A stretch of DNA of 64,000 nucleotides from Liolophura sinensis (GCF_032854445.1 NC_088302.1:34195979-34259978), one strand, 5' to 3'; shown: positions 37,280 to 50,002, counted from the first letter of the stretch. Numbers and translations are program-made. Notes: a model not told the origin generated them from the letters alone.

Positions 37280-40200
37280 GTTTAAACGTTTTGGTGCAGA
37301 GTGCAAACTCACTGTAACAGGATAGAATAGTCAGACATCATTGTTTTGGTATCCCTAAGTATTGGCTTTTAGCAACTCTTTAGTAAAGATATCGCAAGTT
37401 GTGCAAGTACATATATCTGGATTACATTGATTTGTTTGTATTCAAGACGATTTAAAGAATACTGACCATATAAGCAAAAGACCCAACATCTCTTATGCAG
37501 TTTAAAATAGATTGCATATCTGATGCGATGATTGTTGACTATTGATTATGTTACATTGTATATTTAATGGCATGTTATTATGGTAGATTATCTGCTTATA
37601 GCAGAGCTTTTTTGGTACTTTCTTTGACAAATTTCATAATTTTGCAATGTTCATAACCCTACAGTGTATATATACCTGAGTACAGAACAGTATTGTGGAA
37701 AAAGATGTGTGACTGGCAACTGTCGGGAAATCGTTATACCACTGAGTAATTAACTCCATCAGTTGTTGAAGGTAAATGGGCAAGACAGTTGTCATCTGGT
37801 TACTATCGAAACTACATGGGCTGATCTGGTGTTTGAATCCTCCACACGAAAACTGTGATATCCCTGAATAAACATTCAGATGTGCGAGTATATAGAAATA
37901 TTATTTATTTATTTATCTCATTCTTGTTTTAGGCTAACCGTATTGATTGATCTATTTCTTATACAGTGACAATGATCAAAATAGGTGATAGAAACCGATT
38001 TGAACCACTGATCATTGCTAAACAACTGACAAACTTTCTCATGAGTGATGTACAAAGTTGCATACACAATTTGTGGACGACGAGTGGTCAACAATGGTAG
38101 ACTACACGAACTGCCGTACGAGCGCCAACGAAAGGCGAGGTGGAGGGGTACATCTACACTTTTGCTGTGCACGGGAGCGAAGAAGTAGTATTAGTGAATG
38201 TCAATCTTTTTGCACTGTTTTCACTTGAGAAATTTTACAACTTAACATTCAAGATAGGAACACAAATGTCAGTGAGCAAAAGCGGACAATCTTCTTTGGA
38301 TAGCGGCAAGGAATTGTCTCTAGGGATATCCCAGCACACAATAGTGAGCAAGCCTTACTTTTCTGATTTTGCAAGCATATACAATAACATAACGGCAATC
38401 GTGTAAGTTAGAAGTGTTGAAGCCTGTCTGGGAGTTAAACACCGAAAAGAGGAAACCCTAAAGTAAGCATCGTAATCTGGTTTAAATGCCAAAATGTTTA
38501 AATGTCAAGGGGCAAAAATAATATAAATACCTGTTTTCGTTTCATATCTTCAACAGTATGCCGCAAAATTCTGAATTCTTCCTGTATTCTACGTGTATCT
38601 ACTCTGAAATAAAAGAATAATACCAAACTTGTCTACAAGATGACAAACATGCAATGTAAACTGAGCAAGGTGCAAGTGAGAAGGCCACTGAAAACTACAT
38701 GTGAAACAACATACTGTTTCAGATTTTTTTATGCTGAACGTATGAAATAGGTTTCATGCATCATAATAAGGAACGTCATTGATATCACGCAAGTGTTTTA
38801 GTTTCATATTCCGATTTGTAAGAAATCGAAAATGTAATTCAAAATTATTTTTAAATATAATAAAATAAAGAAGTAAATAATACTAAATAACAAAGAGGAA
38901 CAACATGGTCCTGAAGATGACTGCCAATATAAAGCAATGTAATGTAACTTCATACAAAATGTTTTTTTTTAAATTATTTATAACTATTGCACTGATAGAC
39001 AGTAACGAGGACATATTCTTATCTTCATGTCAGAAGAAGTAGTTACCCTAAGCACGTGGGATTTCGTCAGTTCAATGAGAAGTCTTGTATTCTTGTCAGT
39101 TACGGCGAGCAGCTGTACGGGAGGATGACGTTCGTGTTGCGGCAGGTGTTTAATTCTCCTTGACCATAGGGTTCACTTTTCAAATGTACATCTATCACAG
39201 GCTGTAAATACATACTGACTATTTTTCTTTGTTTTCCCAACTGGCTGTCTTCGCTTTAAACAAATCGTCTTAGAATGAGATTCTATGCTGTGTAGAGAAG
39301 AGGAAGTTTTCGTATAATTGATAGGGAAGTTCTATCTTTGTTGAATGTTCTTGTCAAGAGGTCATTCTTATCTCCATGACCTGTACGGTTCCGTGAGACT
39401 TGTTAATATAAGCTGTTTATAGTAGTTAGTTGCGAACAGCTTAATGTATATAGGGGGGCGCTGTTGTTGAGAGAGAGAGTTTTTTGTCCTGTTCTTGACA
39501 ACAGACTGGCTTTTTGAAATCCCCGTCGATAATATTCTCTTATTGTTTTTCCAACTGACTATCTAAAATAAAATATGACGCCTTTAAAATTGATTTCATT
39601 CGATACCGTTGGGACAACAGAGCCTTCTCTTTCTATAATTTATAACGCAGATTTATCTTTGCTGAAAGTTCTTATCTAAAACTCATTGATACGTTTGCTG
39701 TCGCAGGCAGATGGAGGTAGAAGGCACACAAGTAAAGTCATCATTGATTCCACGTCAGTCTTCTTTATTCCTAAACTTGACACCAATAACTAATTGTGAT
39801 TAGCAGTAACGACTGAATGGATGCCTACAGACGGAATGTCTGGTTCAATAATAGATGCTCAACAGTCGATTGGCAAGCTCTATTTTAGCGCTGGGTCCTA
39901 CGATATATATAATCTCCTTTAGAACAAAGACTTAGTGGAAGGCCTAGCCAACATCACGACATGGATAAGTACAGGTGGTTCTTTCTTTTTGCCAGCTGCC
40001 AATGGTAAGTTCACAGCCGTTTTTTGGAGCAAGTTCTTTATCATGGATCACAGGACTGATCATTTGGATGACGAACGTAATATAAGGCATATGTATTCCG
40101 TCACACCTAACAAGGGCGTGTCTTGTTATCAAGCAGATGACGTCGGGTGTAAAACCTTTTGACCGAGTACTTTTAGCTGCCTGTTAAATGGTTTCACACG

Positions 40201-40374
40201 TTGTTGTGCTACCTGAAATAGGCTGGACTGACTGTTGGTCAGTAAGTCAGTGACTCTGTTGGCTTGTATTCTATGGGGTAGAATCCCTAGTTTCACTTCC
40301 ATACCTTGCTGATAATTACATACTGGCAAGAAATAGTAGCTGCATGATGTCTACTGTTGACATTATATTGAATA

Positions 40375-40915
40375 TTCATGTATGAATGAATGAATGTTTG
40401 GGCTTTTAACGTCGTACTTGACAATTTTTCATATGACGACGAGGAGTCATTAGGTGAATGTACGTATACTTGGGTCCACTTGTGGCAGGGCGAGCCCATG
40501 CCGCCAAAGTTCTGCCGCCACTGAAGTATCATAGGGAAGACACTCAATACCATACCCCACCCAGTCACATTATATTGACACCGGGTCAACCAGTCATGTT
40601 TCCAAAGGCGATTGCAGACTTTGGTGCGAACGCTCTAATCATTGGGCCACAGAAGCGATCAGTTACACTGAGAAGTCTAACGGATCTGTACAGTTTTGGA
40701 CCTACTTCTCCTGTTATCAAGAAACCAAAGATTCAAGTTGCCGTTGATCATTTTCTACTGTTATTAAACCTTCATATATTTACTAGAAGGAGACAGCAGC
40801 AAGTACCATTTCTAAGTGTTTGGTATGACCCGAACTGGGTTTGATCCCAGGCCTGCCCACTTCGGTGCGGACACTCTAACCATTAGGTCACTGATGCAGC
40901 CTGCTGAACATGATG
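40375..40915 (-). mobile_element. SINE-B type repeats, - strand (composite)
   Basis: The left end has a GAATGAATGAATG tail, TTTTAACGTCGTACTTGACA and CATATGACGACGAGGAG, then CACCCAGTCACATTATATTG and a partial tRNA-like end near 40640. It continues into a segment homologous (reverse complement) to 33499-33600, and then a second tRNA-like head (40790-40912: GGGTTTGATCCCAGG, CTCTAACCATTAGGTCA). Two copies, or one long element with a duplicated head, are possible. Confidence 0.75.
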
Positions 40916-41324
40916 GCCACGTTAGATATATAAGCAGTTGCAATCAAACTGCAAGTGAGATACATATTTGATTAATAGCATCTTATATACTAGTACACAT
41001 ATACAGTGTTTTGCAAATTGGTTTTGCAAGTATTGCGGAACGTCCATTTTGGTTGACAGGTGATATACGAATGTCATGTCTGTTATTATACACGTCCTAA
41101 AGAAGTGCTAAGCCATAATGTTAGTTCTTCGTTATATGAACTCATTGTCTTTTTTTTAGAGTTTACAAAAGTGGAATGACCGTTAGCAGTGTGATTAACG
41201 TAGTAAGACTCACATTAATGATTACCATATCATCTTAACGCCGAAAGTTTGGCGTAAAGTTTCATTAATATCCGTATATATACAAGATCAGTCACCACTG
41301 GCTTCGATTAACTTGGTCTGTTGA

Positions 41325-41481
41325 TTTATTTATTTATTTATTTATTTGATTCGTGTTTCACACCGTACTCAAGAATATTTCACTTATACCACGGCGGCCA
41401 GCATTATGGTGGGAGGAAATCGGGCAGAGCGTGGGGGAACCCCACGACCATCCGCAGGTTGATAGCAGAACTTCCCACGTA
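41325..41481 (-). mobile_element. SINE-A, - strand, 5'-truncated, with target-site duplication
   Basis: It reads (ATTT)n, TTGATTCGTGTTTCACACCG, AAGAATATTTCACTTATACC, GGCCAGCATTATGGTGGGAG and CCCCACGACCATCC. The 9-bp direct repeat GTCTGTTGA flanks it at 41316-41324 and 41482-41490. The sequence on both sides aligns without the insert to the matching place in units 1 and 5 (TGTACGACTA near 35977 and 55223), so the empty site is visible. Confidence 0.93.
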
Positions 41482-42668
41482 GTCTGTTGACGACTACACA
41501 CTGGTTAGTCAGGGTGCAGTACAAAAACTTTGAAATAATCGGATATCGGATGACAAACGACGCCTTTTTAGTTCTCACTCTTGTGTCAGGATTTCCTATA
41601 AACAGGCGTATTGTTGGTAAGACAATACCAAAAGTTAAGTGGTAACCTTAACCGGCAAAGGTTGCTTCCGTTCGCAAAGACCTGTTGCTTTTCCAGCCAA
41701 GTGCATGGTGTGCATCATGAAGGCCAAGCACGTTGGGAGGCACTCTATATATGCTTAAGGGAAATATTGCGATGTTGCACAGGCCATGTGTCTTGCCCTT
41801 CGAAATGTCTTTAAAGGAAATTGCCAATTTAGCTGTGAACAGTAAATGCACGATACAATCCAAGGACATGTAACAGCATAGAGCAAACACCAGATAGTGC
41901 AAACTGATCTTAACTTTGATAACCTGCTTATGCATGCATGCTCTGCGTCCAGCATCCTGTCTAGCTGGACGACATTTCTGGACTTACTAATATGATGATA
42001 TGTCCTCATCTACATCATCTGGAAACACCTTTTCACTGATATCTTTGGAAATCTCATCATATGTCTTGACTTCAAAGTCTGAAAATAAGTCTTGATGAGA
42101 TGTCTGGACTTCATATCTGTCGACATAACTGGCAGATTGTCTTTACCAACACAATACGTTTATTCACATACATATCTGATTACATTCTGTGTAGTGTGAA
42201 CGATCCCCCAATTTGGGTCAACAAAAATGATATGAAATATAGCAATAATAAAATTCTTTCCTTTGCATAGAGTTTCGACTCCGATTAAACAATATACATG
42301 CAGCGATGTCTAATAACGTTTTTAAATTTTAAATGACGGCCGAGGAAACTTTTGGAATCTCACGAGGCAATTCAGTTGATGTAAAACAGAAAAAGTGGGA
42401 ATATTTGGCCCAAACCATAGTCTTGGCGATATTCAGGGCGTGAGAGTAAATTTTGCCCTAAGTGGTTGCTTGCGTGCTTCTAAAATAACCGTATTCTTCC
42501 TCGTTAACGCGAGTGCACAGGAGGCTGTAAATATGACATTGCTGATTGTTGGGGTGGGAGAGACAGCTGGCTGATTTCGTAATAATAATAATAATAATAG
42601 ATGTTGGACTGTATCTAAACTTATCTAGATGTTAGATGTCTATAGGTTTCGATGAGCCCCAGGCCCTG

Positions 42669-42669
<1 letters not shown>

Positions 42670-42746
<77 letters not shown>
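42670..42746. repeat. (TA)n microsatellite, 77 bp
   Basis: Uninterrupted alternating TA. A short (AAT)n run lies just upstream at about 42580-42600. Confidence 0.98.
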
Positions 42747-42750
<4 letters not shown>

Positions 42751-43140
42751 TTCAAGACCATCATAAGAAAACAGAAATCATTGTATACAGTTTTCGAATC
42801 TATTATCGCCGTTTATTACCACAGGCATTAGCAGCTTATAACTGAAATGGGACAGCCTTTGTCTAAGTTTTTTTGCGTACCACCTTACAAGACAGGCAAC
42901 AGGGAAAAGCAAAGACGAACCCGTTGCATCACAAGAAATGTTGGACACAGAATTTCTTCTGTAATTCCAGAGGCATGTTGTGTTTTTTATTCAACGTAAG
43001 GGCACAAAGTTTCAAACAAAGCACTACTATTTTCGGGGTTGAAAGGCGGTAACAGGCCAGCAGTGACAGAGTAAAAGAAGATAAACCCTCGGGCATTCCG
43101 TGGCATCGACCATGGGTCTGCTTTCGTTTTTGTTTGCAAG

Positions 43141-43318
43141 AAATCTCTTTTCCTGTTGAAGCTCATGTCACAGCAAATATTTGTCAATGTCAAAGAAAAC
43201 CGATGTCTTCCAACGTGCGTGTGGTCGTCATTCGGTTGGTAGAGTTCAGTTCGAGCAGGCCGCAGCACAAATTAGATGGTTATCTGGTCGTACTGCGCGA
43301 TACGTTTAACGTGGATAG
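43141..43318 (+). pseudogene. Exon-like segment B of array unit 2
   Basis: It follows TTTTTGTTTGCAAG and ends at GGATAG|GTATTA. The frame shared with unit 1 is open and continues through DTFNVDRY to a stop just past the donor-like site. It is about 22 bases shorter than the unit 1 segment. Homology to unit 1 is clear, but coding status is not. Confidence 0.3.
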
Positions 43319-43719
43319 GTATTAACGTTTTGGCGTGGAATGCACATGCACGCAAGATGCTTTATTGAAATAGTATTTAGTCTGGAATTCGCACATATTT
43401 ATTTAATCCAAGCAAAAAGGGATTTTGCAAAGATATCCCGATTAGTTTGCTGTATGTTTGACATTGGTGTATTTGTCCACGATGACTGATAGAATTCTGA
43501 CTATAAACGAAAATATAATATTTGAATTGCAGTTAAAAAAGGTTCCTCAACCATTCTTTAGAACAGATTTCAAAAGGTCCACTAATGTACCGTTTTTCGT
43601 TGCGACGAATATTAAACATTGATTATAAGGAAGTTGTGTAGTGGTAAATTATCTCTACCACACAGTTTCATGTGTTTTGTAAGTATGTGCGCTTGGGGTT
43701 TTATGTCGTGTATTGTACT

Positions 43720-43905
43720 TAACTTAAAATGGCAGTCATATGACAACGAGGAGCCATTACATGTGGGTGTATTCTTCTGTTTTCATGACCTAATCTCTCA
43801 GTGTCCAGAGCAAGTCGAGGCAACAAGCAATTACTTTTTCCTTTTCTGAAAGTAGGATTCTACCCGGGTTTGATCCAGTTGTAACAGTAGGAAAACTACT
43901 GTTAT
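43720..43905 (-). mobile_element. SINE-B fragment, - strand
   Basis: CAGTCATATGACAACGAGGAG followed by CCATTACATGTGGGTGTATT matches the left part of the element at 40375. TTCTACCCGGGTTTGATCCAG near 43860 resembles its reversed B-box part. The middle is heavily diverged or deleted. Confidence 0.6.
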
Positions 43906-43985
43906 ATCGTTAGTAGGTTTGTCAGATTTCTCGCGGGAAACAGTCCTCCCGAAGCTCCGATGTATGACACTGATTACGGGTATAA

Positions 43986-44045
43986 TTTATTTATTTATTT
44001 ATTTTGTGTTTTACGCAGTACTCAAGAATATTTCATTTATAGCAG
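43986..44045 (-). mobile_element. SINE-A tail fragment, - strand
   Basis: (ATTT)n, then TTTTGTGTTTTACGCAGTAC and TCAAGAATATTTCATTTATAG, the reverse complement of the SINE-A tail. Only the tail is present. Confidence 0.85.
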
Positions 44046-45710
44046 ATCTAACCCTTGCAGTCTTCACATACTGGATATTTCACTTGGACGACGGATTAAG
44101 CATCTTTGTTAACACTTTGACGGATCGGCTAAATCAAACTATTTCCTCTCTGAGACGAAAATCTAGCAAAATATTTCCGCATTGATTGATGTTTGTCTCA
44201 GAGTGGAAGATGTATATTTACTGATAAATTTAAGTTGTGCAAGGTGAGCAAAGTCTGTATTGATCTGCATGAATGAATATAACGAGCTTGGTTCCGTTAA
44301 TATTCTTTTTTTTTGGCACCTAGTAATACGCCATATTGAAAAATGCTGCACCTTAATCAATATTCACGTGTCGAGAGTATAGAAGTATTGTTGACTTATT
44401 CATCTTAATTCTTATTAACGCCATGCATAATCAGAGATCTTATACAATGGCTGTCAGTAACATGAGTGAACCAAACCATTGCTAAGTTAGTGACAAAACT
44501 TCCTCACGGATAATGCACAAACTTGCGAGCCATATTCATGGACAACGAATGGATTCCAACAACGGTAGATTACGCGAATTGAAGTACCAGCGGCGCTGGC
44601 TGTCACCAAACCCACACGAAAGATTTGAGAAATTTTATACTCTAACATACCAGCCACGGACACAAATGTCAGTGAGCAAAATCTGTCAATCTTCTTTAGA
44701 TGGAGCTGACAGGGAATTGTTTTCTTGGGGAAACCCCGGTACACGGCAGTGTGCAAGGCTTACTGCTCTAATGTGTTGAACGTATACATCAACGCCATGG
44801 CAACAGGGCCAGCCAGAAGTGTTACTATCTTTCTGGGAATTAGGAACCGAACACAGAACTCCCTAAAGTAAACAGCAGTTAAATCCAAACGATAGAAAGG
44901 AAATCTTTTTATGCCGAGGAAAAACAAAAACAAATAAATATCTTTTTTATCTTCCTATCTTCATAAATCTGTGCCTCAAATTTTTTAACATTTTGACATT
45001 TTTTATTTTCTTCCCGAAAAGTTTATTTCATCCACCCTAAACTGCTAGGAATAATTCCAAACATATCTATGCTGTCGCAGCCAGAGTAAAGACAGCATTG
45101 ACTCCACACCCGTGGGTGGAAATCATTTATTCATAGACCGAAGCCAGTGACAAACTAGAATTGATAGTAAAGGACTATGCTGACTAAAGGAATGCTTACA
45201 TACGAAATGTCTGGCTCAATTATAAACGCTCAGCGGTTGATCGGCTCATCCTTAGTTCAGCAACGTCTAAGACTTAGTGGAAGACCTTGTCAACACTCGG
45301 CATGCATGACGAAGTAAACATGGTTCTTTTTTATTCAGCCCTAACACTCAGGTGAGAATTGATTTCGGAATGATTCGATATTGATCCGTATCACCCTTTA
45401 GCCACCAGCCTCTGTGGAGTGCAATCGTAAGTTTATAGCCTTCTTCATAGACCATGTTCTGTAAATTGGATGGGGAGGAACGTAAGGTAAATCATGTGCA
45501 TAAACCATCCTCTGTGACCGTGTAACTGTATATTATGGTTTCACACATAGTTGTAAAATATCCTGCCTTAAATAGGCTGGGTTAATTGCTGGTCAATAAG
45601 TCAGTGGCTTTGTTGGCTAACGTATCATGTAGGAGAAACGAGACATGAAACCTCACACAACCATGTGATACTGACACTGGTAAATTAGGTCAGTGCGGAG
45701 CGTCAAACGA

Positions 45711-45796
45711 AGCAGTTGCAAGTACCATTTATAAACTTCTTGATACAAGATCTCCTGAATTCGAGGTGGACGCTCTAACCACCAGACCACCGAAGA
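45711..45796 (-). mobile_element. SINE-B head fragment, - strand
   Basis: GCAGTTGCAAGTACCATTTA and GTGGACGCTCTAACCACCAG match the head part of the element at 40790-40912 (reverse complement of an A-box-like TGGTTAGAGCG). Confidence 0.6.
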
Positions 45797-48474
45797 TTTC
45801 GGAAGAGTCTCGAGAAATAATAGTACATGTACGTGTAAGTTTAGTATTGATAACAACGCATTCTAATCGTCGCATTTTATAAGATGCGCCACGATATGGC
45901 TGCGATATTGCCAAATTTTTGGCGTTAAGACGAAGTAATTCGTTCATCCTATAAGTCAAAATGTGGCGTTAAAGCCTCATGGTCTGCTCGGGAGGACACT
46001 AGTAGATCAGGATTAAGACGTTTATGTATACCTGGCAATCCACATCGAAGTAGAGTACCGATACAAATACCATAATCTCATGCGGTCACAGTTATTACCA
46101 TTAAGAAATGATCCAGTAGGTACATTACATGTACATAGCCGGATGGGGGATGATCCACCACGTCTTCTAACTTGTCAATTTGGTGGCAGGATTTTAGGAG
46201 TGATATTGGTAAGAAAATGCCAAAGCCATATGAGGGTAATAAACATGCAAAGATGGTTTCCGGTCGTCAAGGTATGTTGTAATGTCAGTCACCTTGGGGG
46301 AAAACCGTATGCTTAGGCGAAATCGCCGATGTGGTAAAGATCTTTACTACTACTTCAAAAAACCAGAGGAGGCATTTTAAACAGCTGTAATTAGAAACTG
46401 CAAAAAGATAAAATCAGAGATTGAATTTTTTCTTCGCCGTCTCATGTCTTATGTCTGACTGAATCGCTTGACTTTCAAGTTGTAAGGCACAGTGGTGTGA
46501 AACCCCCTTTCTATTATAAAACTTGTTGGAAATTTTGTTCAAGTAAACTTTTTACTCGTTGCAATAATAGGAATTGTTGCAACACCAACTATATATTTCC
46601 AAAAGCCCACCATAGAATTCAAATATTTGAATGCATTTAACCACCTTCGAAAATGTAAAATAAGAAATAAATGAGAAGATTTTACTCATAGCCTTATGTC
46701 AATTTTTAATTTCCTTTCACTTTGAATTTATCAACGTTCACGTTCTATTGCAACAGTCACTAAACTGTCCCCAGAATGGCTATAGAAGGAAACCAATTTT
46801 TCACTCTCGCAAAGGTGTAGAAAGGCAACGGAAATCACTTGAGTTGTACATAAGATCGCACCAGCACGTGGAATACATGGCTGCGACGACATTCTGTGTA
46901 GTTTTGTTCAAATTTCATAGAATTTGTTTCATTGTTATTCATCGTACATACAAGAAACTCTCGATAAGAGTTTGCAGCTGAAAGTCAGCCGTTTTCTTCA
47001 CATATGAAATTCAACGCGTTTGGAACTTGGTCAATTTAGCAATTAATTGTGCATCCACGTGTTTCGATTTTAGATGAGAATCAGGACTGGATGTGGAATC
47101 TCAAGAGACAGTATCACTGAAAGAAAGACGAAAAACGTGGGAATGTTCAAGCAAAGCCACAGCGTTAACGACATTTGGGCGATGAGACTAAAATACTTAA
47201 TTAATGGCTTTTTTGTTTTATTAATAACGAAATCCTTCTTCCTGATTTCCTTGATGTGAGTAGATAAATATAAGGTGATTCTTTCATTGCTGACGGATAC
47301 GGGGGCTTACGTGAGGGTGTGAGTGGGATTACTCCAAATTAATATTGCTTGGTGAACTGTACCTCTATGTACCTATATAATCAATAAAGTATGTGATTAA
47401 ACCCTGTTGGACAATAAAAGGCAACCCGCAATCAACATTAGGTAACAGAAATGAAAGTGATTTTATGATTTTGTTACCTATACTAGTCACCGATGTTTAA
47501 AAGTCAAATTAGATTCGATGAGTCTCCTGAAAATGGAACAAGGAATTGTTACGTTATTTTGTTTTGAGTATAAAAATATGCTGGTTACTACTCAATAAAA
47601 CAAAATTAATTACGACTCAATTTTGATAATGCCAGTAATTCTGTTCTGTTGTGCTAAGCACAGAATTTCAACAATATATCATCGGGCAGCAATTCCGATT
47701 GACGAAAGGAGCGCGCTGCGCTAGTCATTCAATATAATGGGGCAAAACTTGACCGAAAAATGCTAGTTTGCCAGGGGGTGAGAAGACCTGGCAATGACCT
47801 GGTCCTCAGAGAGCATGATTCGGTATTGATACACTCATGTGCAACCTCGCAGTGACTGGCGGGCAGAGAAAATAGGACAAAAGACGTGGCATTCCATGGC
47901 GTCGACTGGCGATCTGCAATCGTTTTTCTTTCAAAAAAATTCATTTTTCTTTGTTGCAGATGCCTAGGCAAATAAATGTAAGATAGTGGCAAAGAAATAG
48001 CCAATACTCTTGTTTCCTTCGGGCATTTGACGTGAGTTCTGTGTAGCTCCAGATATCCTGCCAGATGACCATAAAGAGGCTTCAACAGACAAGTGATCCA
48101 GCTACCGTGTATCCGATAACTAACAGCTGCTCGATGCATTAAACGTGGGTAAGTATAGGTAAGTATGATTGTAGACGCACGCAAACCGTTTTAAGAATGA
48201 TGACTTTCGTATTCCAATGTATCTGGGAAATGCAGACAACTGTTTAGCATACTTGTTCACTTTTTTTACGACTGTCATTGTCATGTTTCTGTTAAGGACA
48301 ATTACTACAATATAGCCTGTATAGAAAACGCAGCTTCTCAGATACAATCAAAGTAGGTTACATATGTGTCGCTGAGAATTAAAATTTCAAAATACACAAA
48401 CTTGCCCACTAAATCTGCGATGAGGACTGAGCTTTGGTTATTTGATTATACTTAAGCTTTATTGTGGCAGAGCA

Positions 48475-48715
48475 GGACCTCCGTGGGGGTTAGCGAATGA
48501 CCCCGGAGTCTCTCTTCAATGCGATCGCTATGAGTTCAAGTCCAGCTCATGCTGGCTTCCTCTCCGGTCGTACGTGGGAAGGTCTGTCAGCTACCTGCGA
48601 TGGTCGTGGGTTTCCCCCAGGCTCTACCCGGTTCCTCCAACCATAATGCTGGCCGCCTTCGTATAAGCGAAATATTCTTGAGTACGACATAAAACACTAA
48701 TCAAACAAATAAATA
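48475..48715 (+). mobile_element. SINE-A, + strand, shortened head
   Basis: GGACCTCCGTGGGGGTTAGC replaces the longer head of the 36180 copy by a small deletion in the A-box region. The rest follows the family: GAGTTCAAGTCCAGCTCATG, GATGGTCGTGGGTTTCCCCC, ATAATGCTGGCCGCCTTCG and a tail with CAAACAAATAAATA. Confidence 0.92.
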
Positions 48716-49860
48716 TTGTGCAGATAGCCTGTTTATTGCAGATTGTGGCTAAGCGGGATATGTCTTTTTTGTTGTATTTTCGTAAATTCATTGAAGTTAC
48801 GTCAGATTTCATTTGTTTATTCTACCTTCAGATTATTGAGCAAGATGGGAAGTTGTCTTGTGGAAACTATGTATGACTGGTAAGGGCGGTCAATCGTTCT
48901 ACAACTAAATACATCGATTTGACACAGATCATTGAAACACTTGTTGGAGGGACGTTGACAGGACACGTAACATCTGGTTACATGTATCACTAGCACATAT
49001 GCATACACCTCTCTCGTATCATCATCAAAGTCACCAAGATATTTTTTGTGTAAGGACTGATTCGTTAATGGTGTCTGCATCTTTAAAGCGGATAAATTGG
49101 AATTCTGCGCCTGTGTTGTCTAAAAACTATTAGTCGTGTTTATACAAGGGAATACATCATCCTGCCAAGATGCATACCTCTCTTGATAGCAAGCAAAACC
49201 ACTATATATATTGCAGGCAGGTATGTTAGATTAGATTCCACTGAATGTCCCGTGTATAAAATTGATTGGAGGCGCAATGCGTACAGGCTTTACATGTTGG
49301 ATATTTGATATGGACGACGGAGTAGGCGTCTTTGTTCACAATGGGCCACTTTGATAGATCGGCCATATCAAACTGCCATTTCCTGCTGAAGATTAAATAT
49401 CTGAGGAAACATTTCCCCGTTTATTGATATTCGTCCCTAGCTAGAGGGTGTATATTTGCTTATACCGTTAAATCGTGGAAGGGTAACAAGCTGTAGCAAA
49501 CAAACAAACAAAGGCGGTCAGTAATATGGGTGGAAGAAACCGATGTGATTTAGCGACCATGGTCAGCTTATTTTCAAACTTTCCTATCAATCAGCGTAGC
49601 ATAAAGACTAACTAGGTCTTTTGCCGTGGTGGTTTGCATGGTATACCTACATAAACCAGGATTCTGATGGTGAACTTTTAGTCCCTGAATCTTGGTCCCT
49701 TGATTCGATGTAAGTGTTTATAAATGGTGATAAGGACACAGAATTTTGAGCATTTCTAGACCAGTTACGTCTAATAAAATTGTTGGGGATGGATAATCTT
49801 GTCGTTCATGATCTATCACAGGTTGTGATATGCATAGATCATTTACTCTTGTTTTTCCAG

Positions 49861-50002
49861 CTGGCTGTCTTCACACCAAAGTGTTTTGTCTTTAAAAGAC
49901 ATTCGATGCTGTTTAGAGAAGATCTGTGTTTGTTAAAAAATTCTTATCAAGACCCCATTAATCTCTATGCTGTAGCGGCCAGATGGAGTAGAATACATGC
50001 AG
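49861..50002 (+). pseudogene. Exon-like segment E at the end of array unit 3
   Basis: It follows CTTGTTTTTCCAG and ends at ATGCAG|GTAAAA, with a 47-codon open frame (ends DPINLYAVAARWSRIHAG). The homologous places keep a related frame: SYQ-LIYLFAVSARCSRI before 34292 and INFYGLVTRCNKIL before 54311. In several units a stop codon follows at the same aligned position, within TTCATAGACC-like sequence. The acceptor AG is seen only in this copy. No family is recognised. Confidence 0.25.

Larger units (their letters stand above)
34291..39730. repeat. Tandem array, unit 1 (~5.4 kb)
   Basis: The unit border is set arbitrarily at landmark E (GTAAAGAC followed by TTTCACATCAGT). Other landmarks in order: GTGGAATGACCGTTAG at 35847, TGTACGACTATAAACTGG at 35977, GCATTCCATGGCAACGAC at 37033, ACAAATGTCAGTGAGCAAA at 38262, and the segment from 38376 ending in CCCTAAAGTAAGC. 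Each recurs in the following units. The sequence just left of the border (about 33.9-34.29 kb) also has counterparts before the later E landmarks. A SINE-A copy at 36180-36448 is present only here. Open frames up to ~110 codons occur, but the unit has no intact gene. Confidence 0.85.
39731..45084. repeat. Tandem array, unit 2 (~5.35 kb)
   Basis: Landmarks: AGTAAAGTCATC at 39731, GTGGAATGACCGTTAG at 41171, ACGACTACACACTGG at 41489, GCATTCCGTGGCATCGAC at 43093, TTGGACGACGG at 44085, ACAAATGTCAGTGAGCAAAA at 44662 and the CCCTAAAGTAAACAG segment from 44777. It is enlarged by insertions: SINE-B material (40375-40915), a SINE-A (41325-41481), a (TA)n microsatellite (42670-42746) and another SINE-B fragment (43720-43905). 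Confidence 0.85.
45085..50000. repeat. Tandem array, unit 3 (~4.9 kb)
   Basis: Landmarks: GTAAAGACAGCATTGACTCC at 45085, GATTTCGGAATGATTCGATA near 45363, GCATTCCATGGCGTCGACTG at 47889 and TGGACGACGGAG at 49311. The segment-B exon-like frame is broken here (acceptor region changed, in-frame stops). It carries a SINE-B head (45711-45796) and a near-complete SINE-A (48475-48715). Confidence 0.8.

Noticed and set aside
47729-48184. 151-codon ORF on the - strand in array unit 3
   Set aside because: It runs through sequence homologous to the other units, where the same frame is not kept, and no domain is visible.
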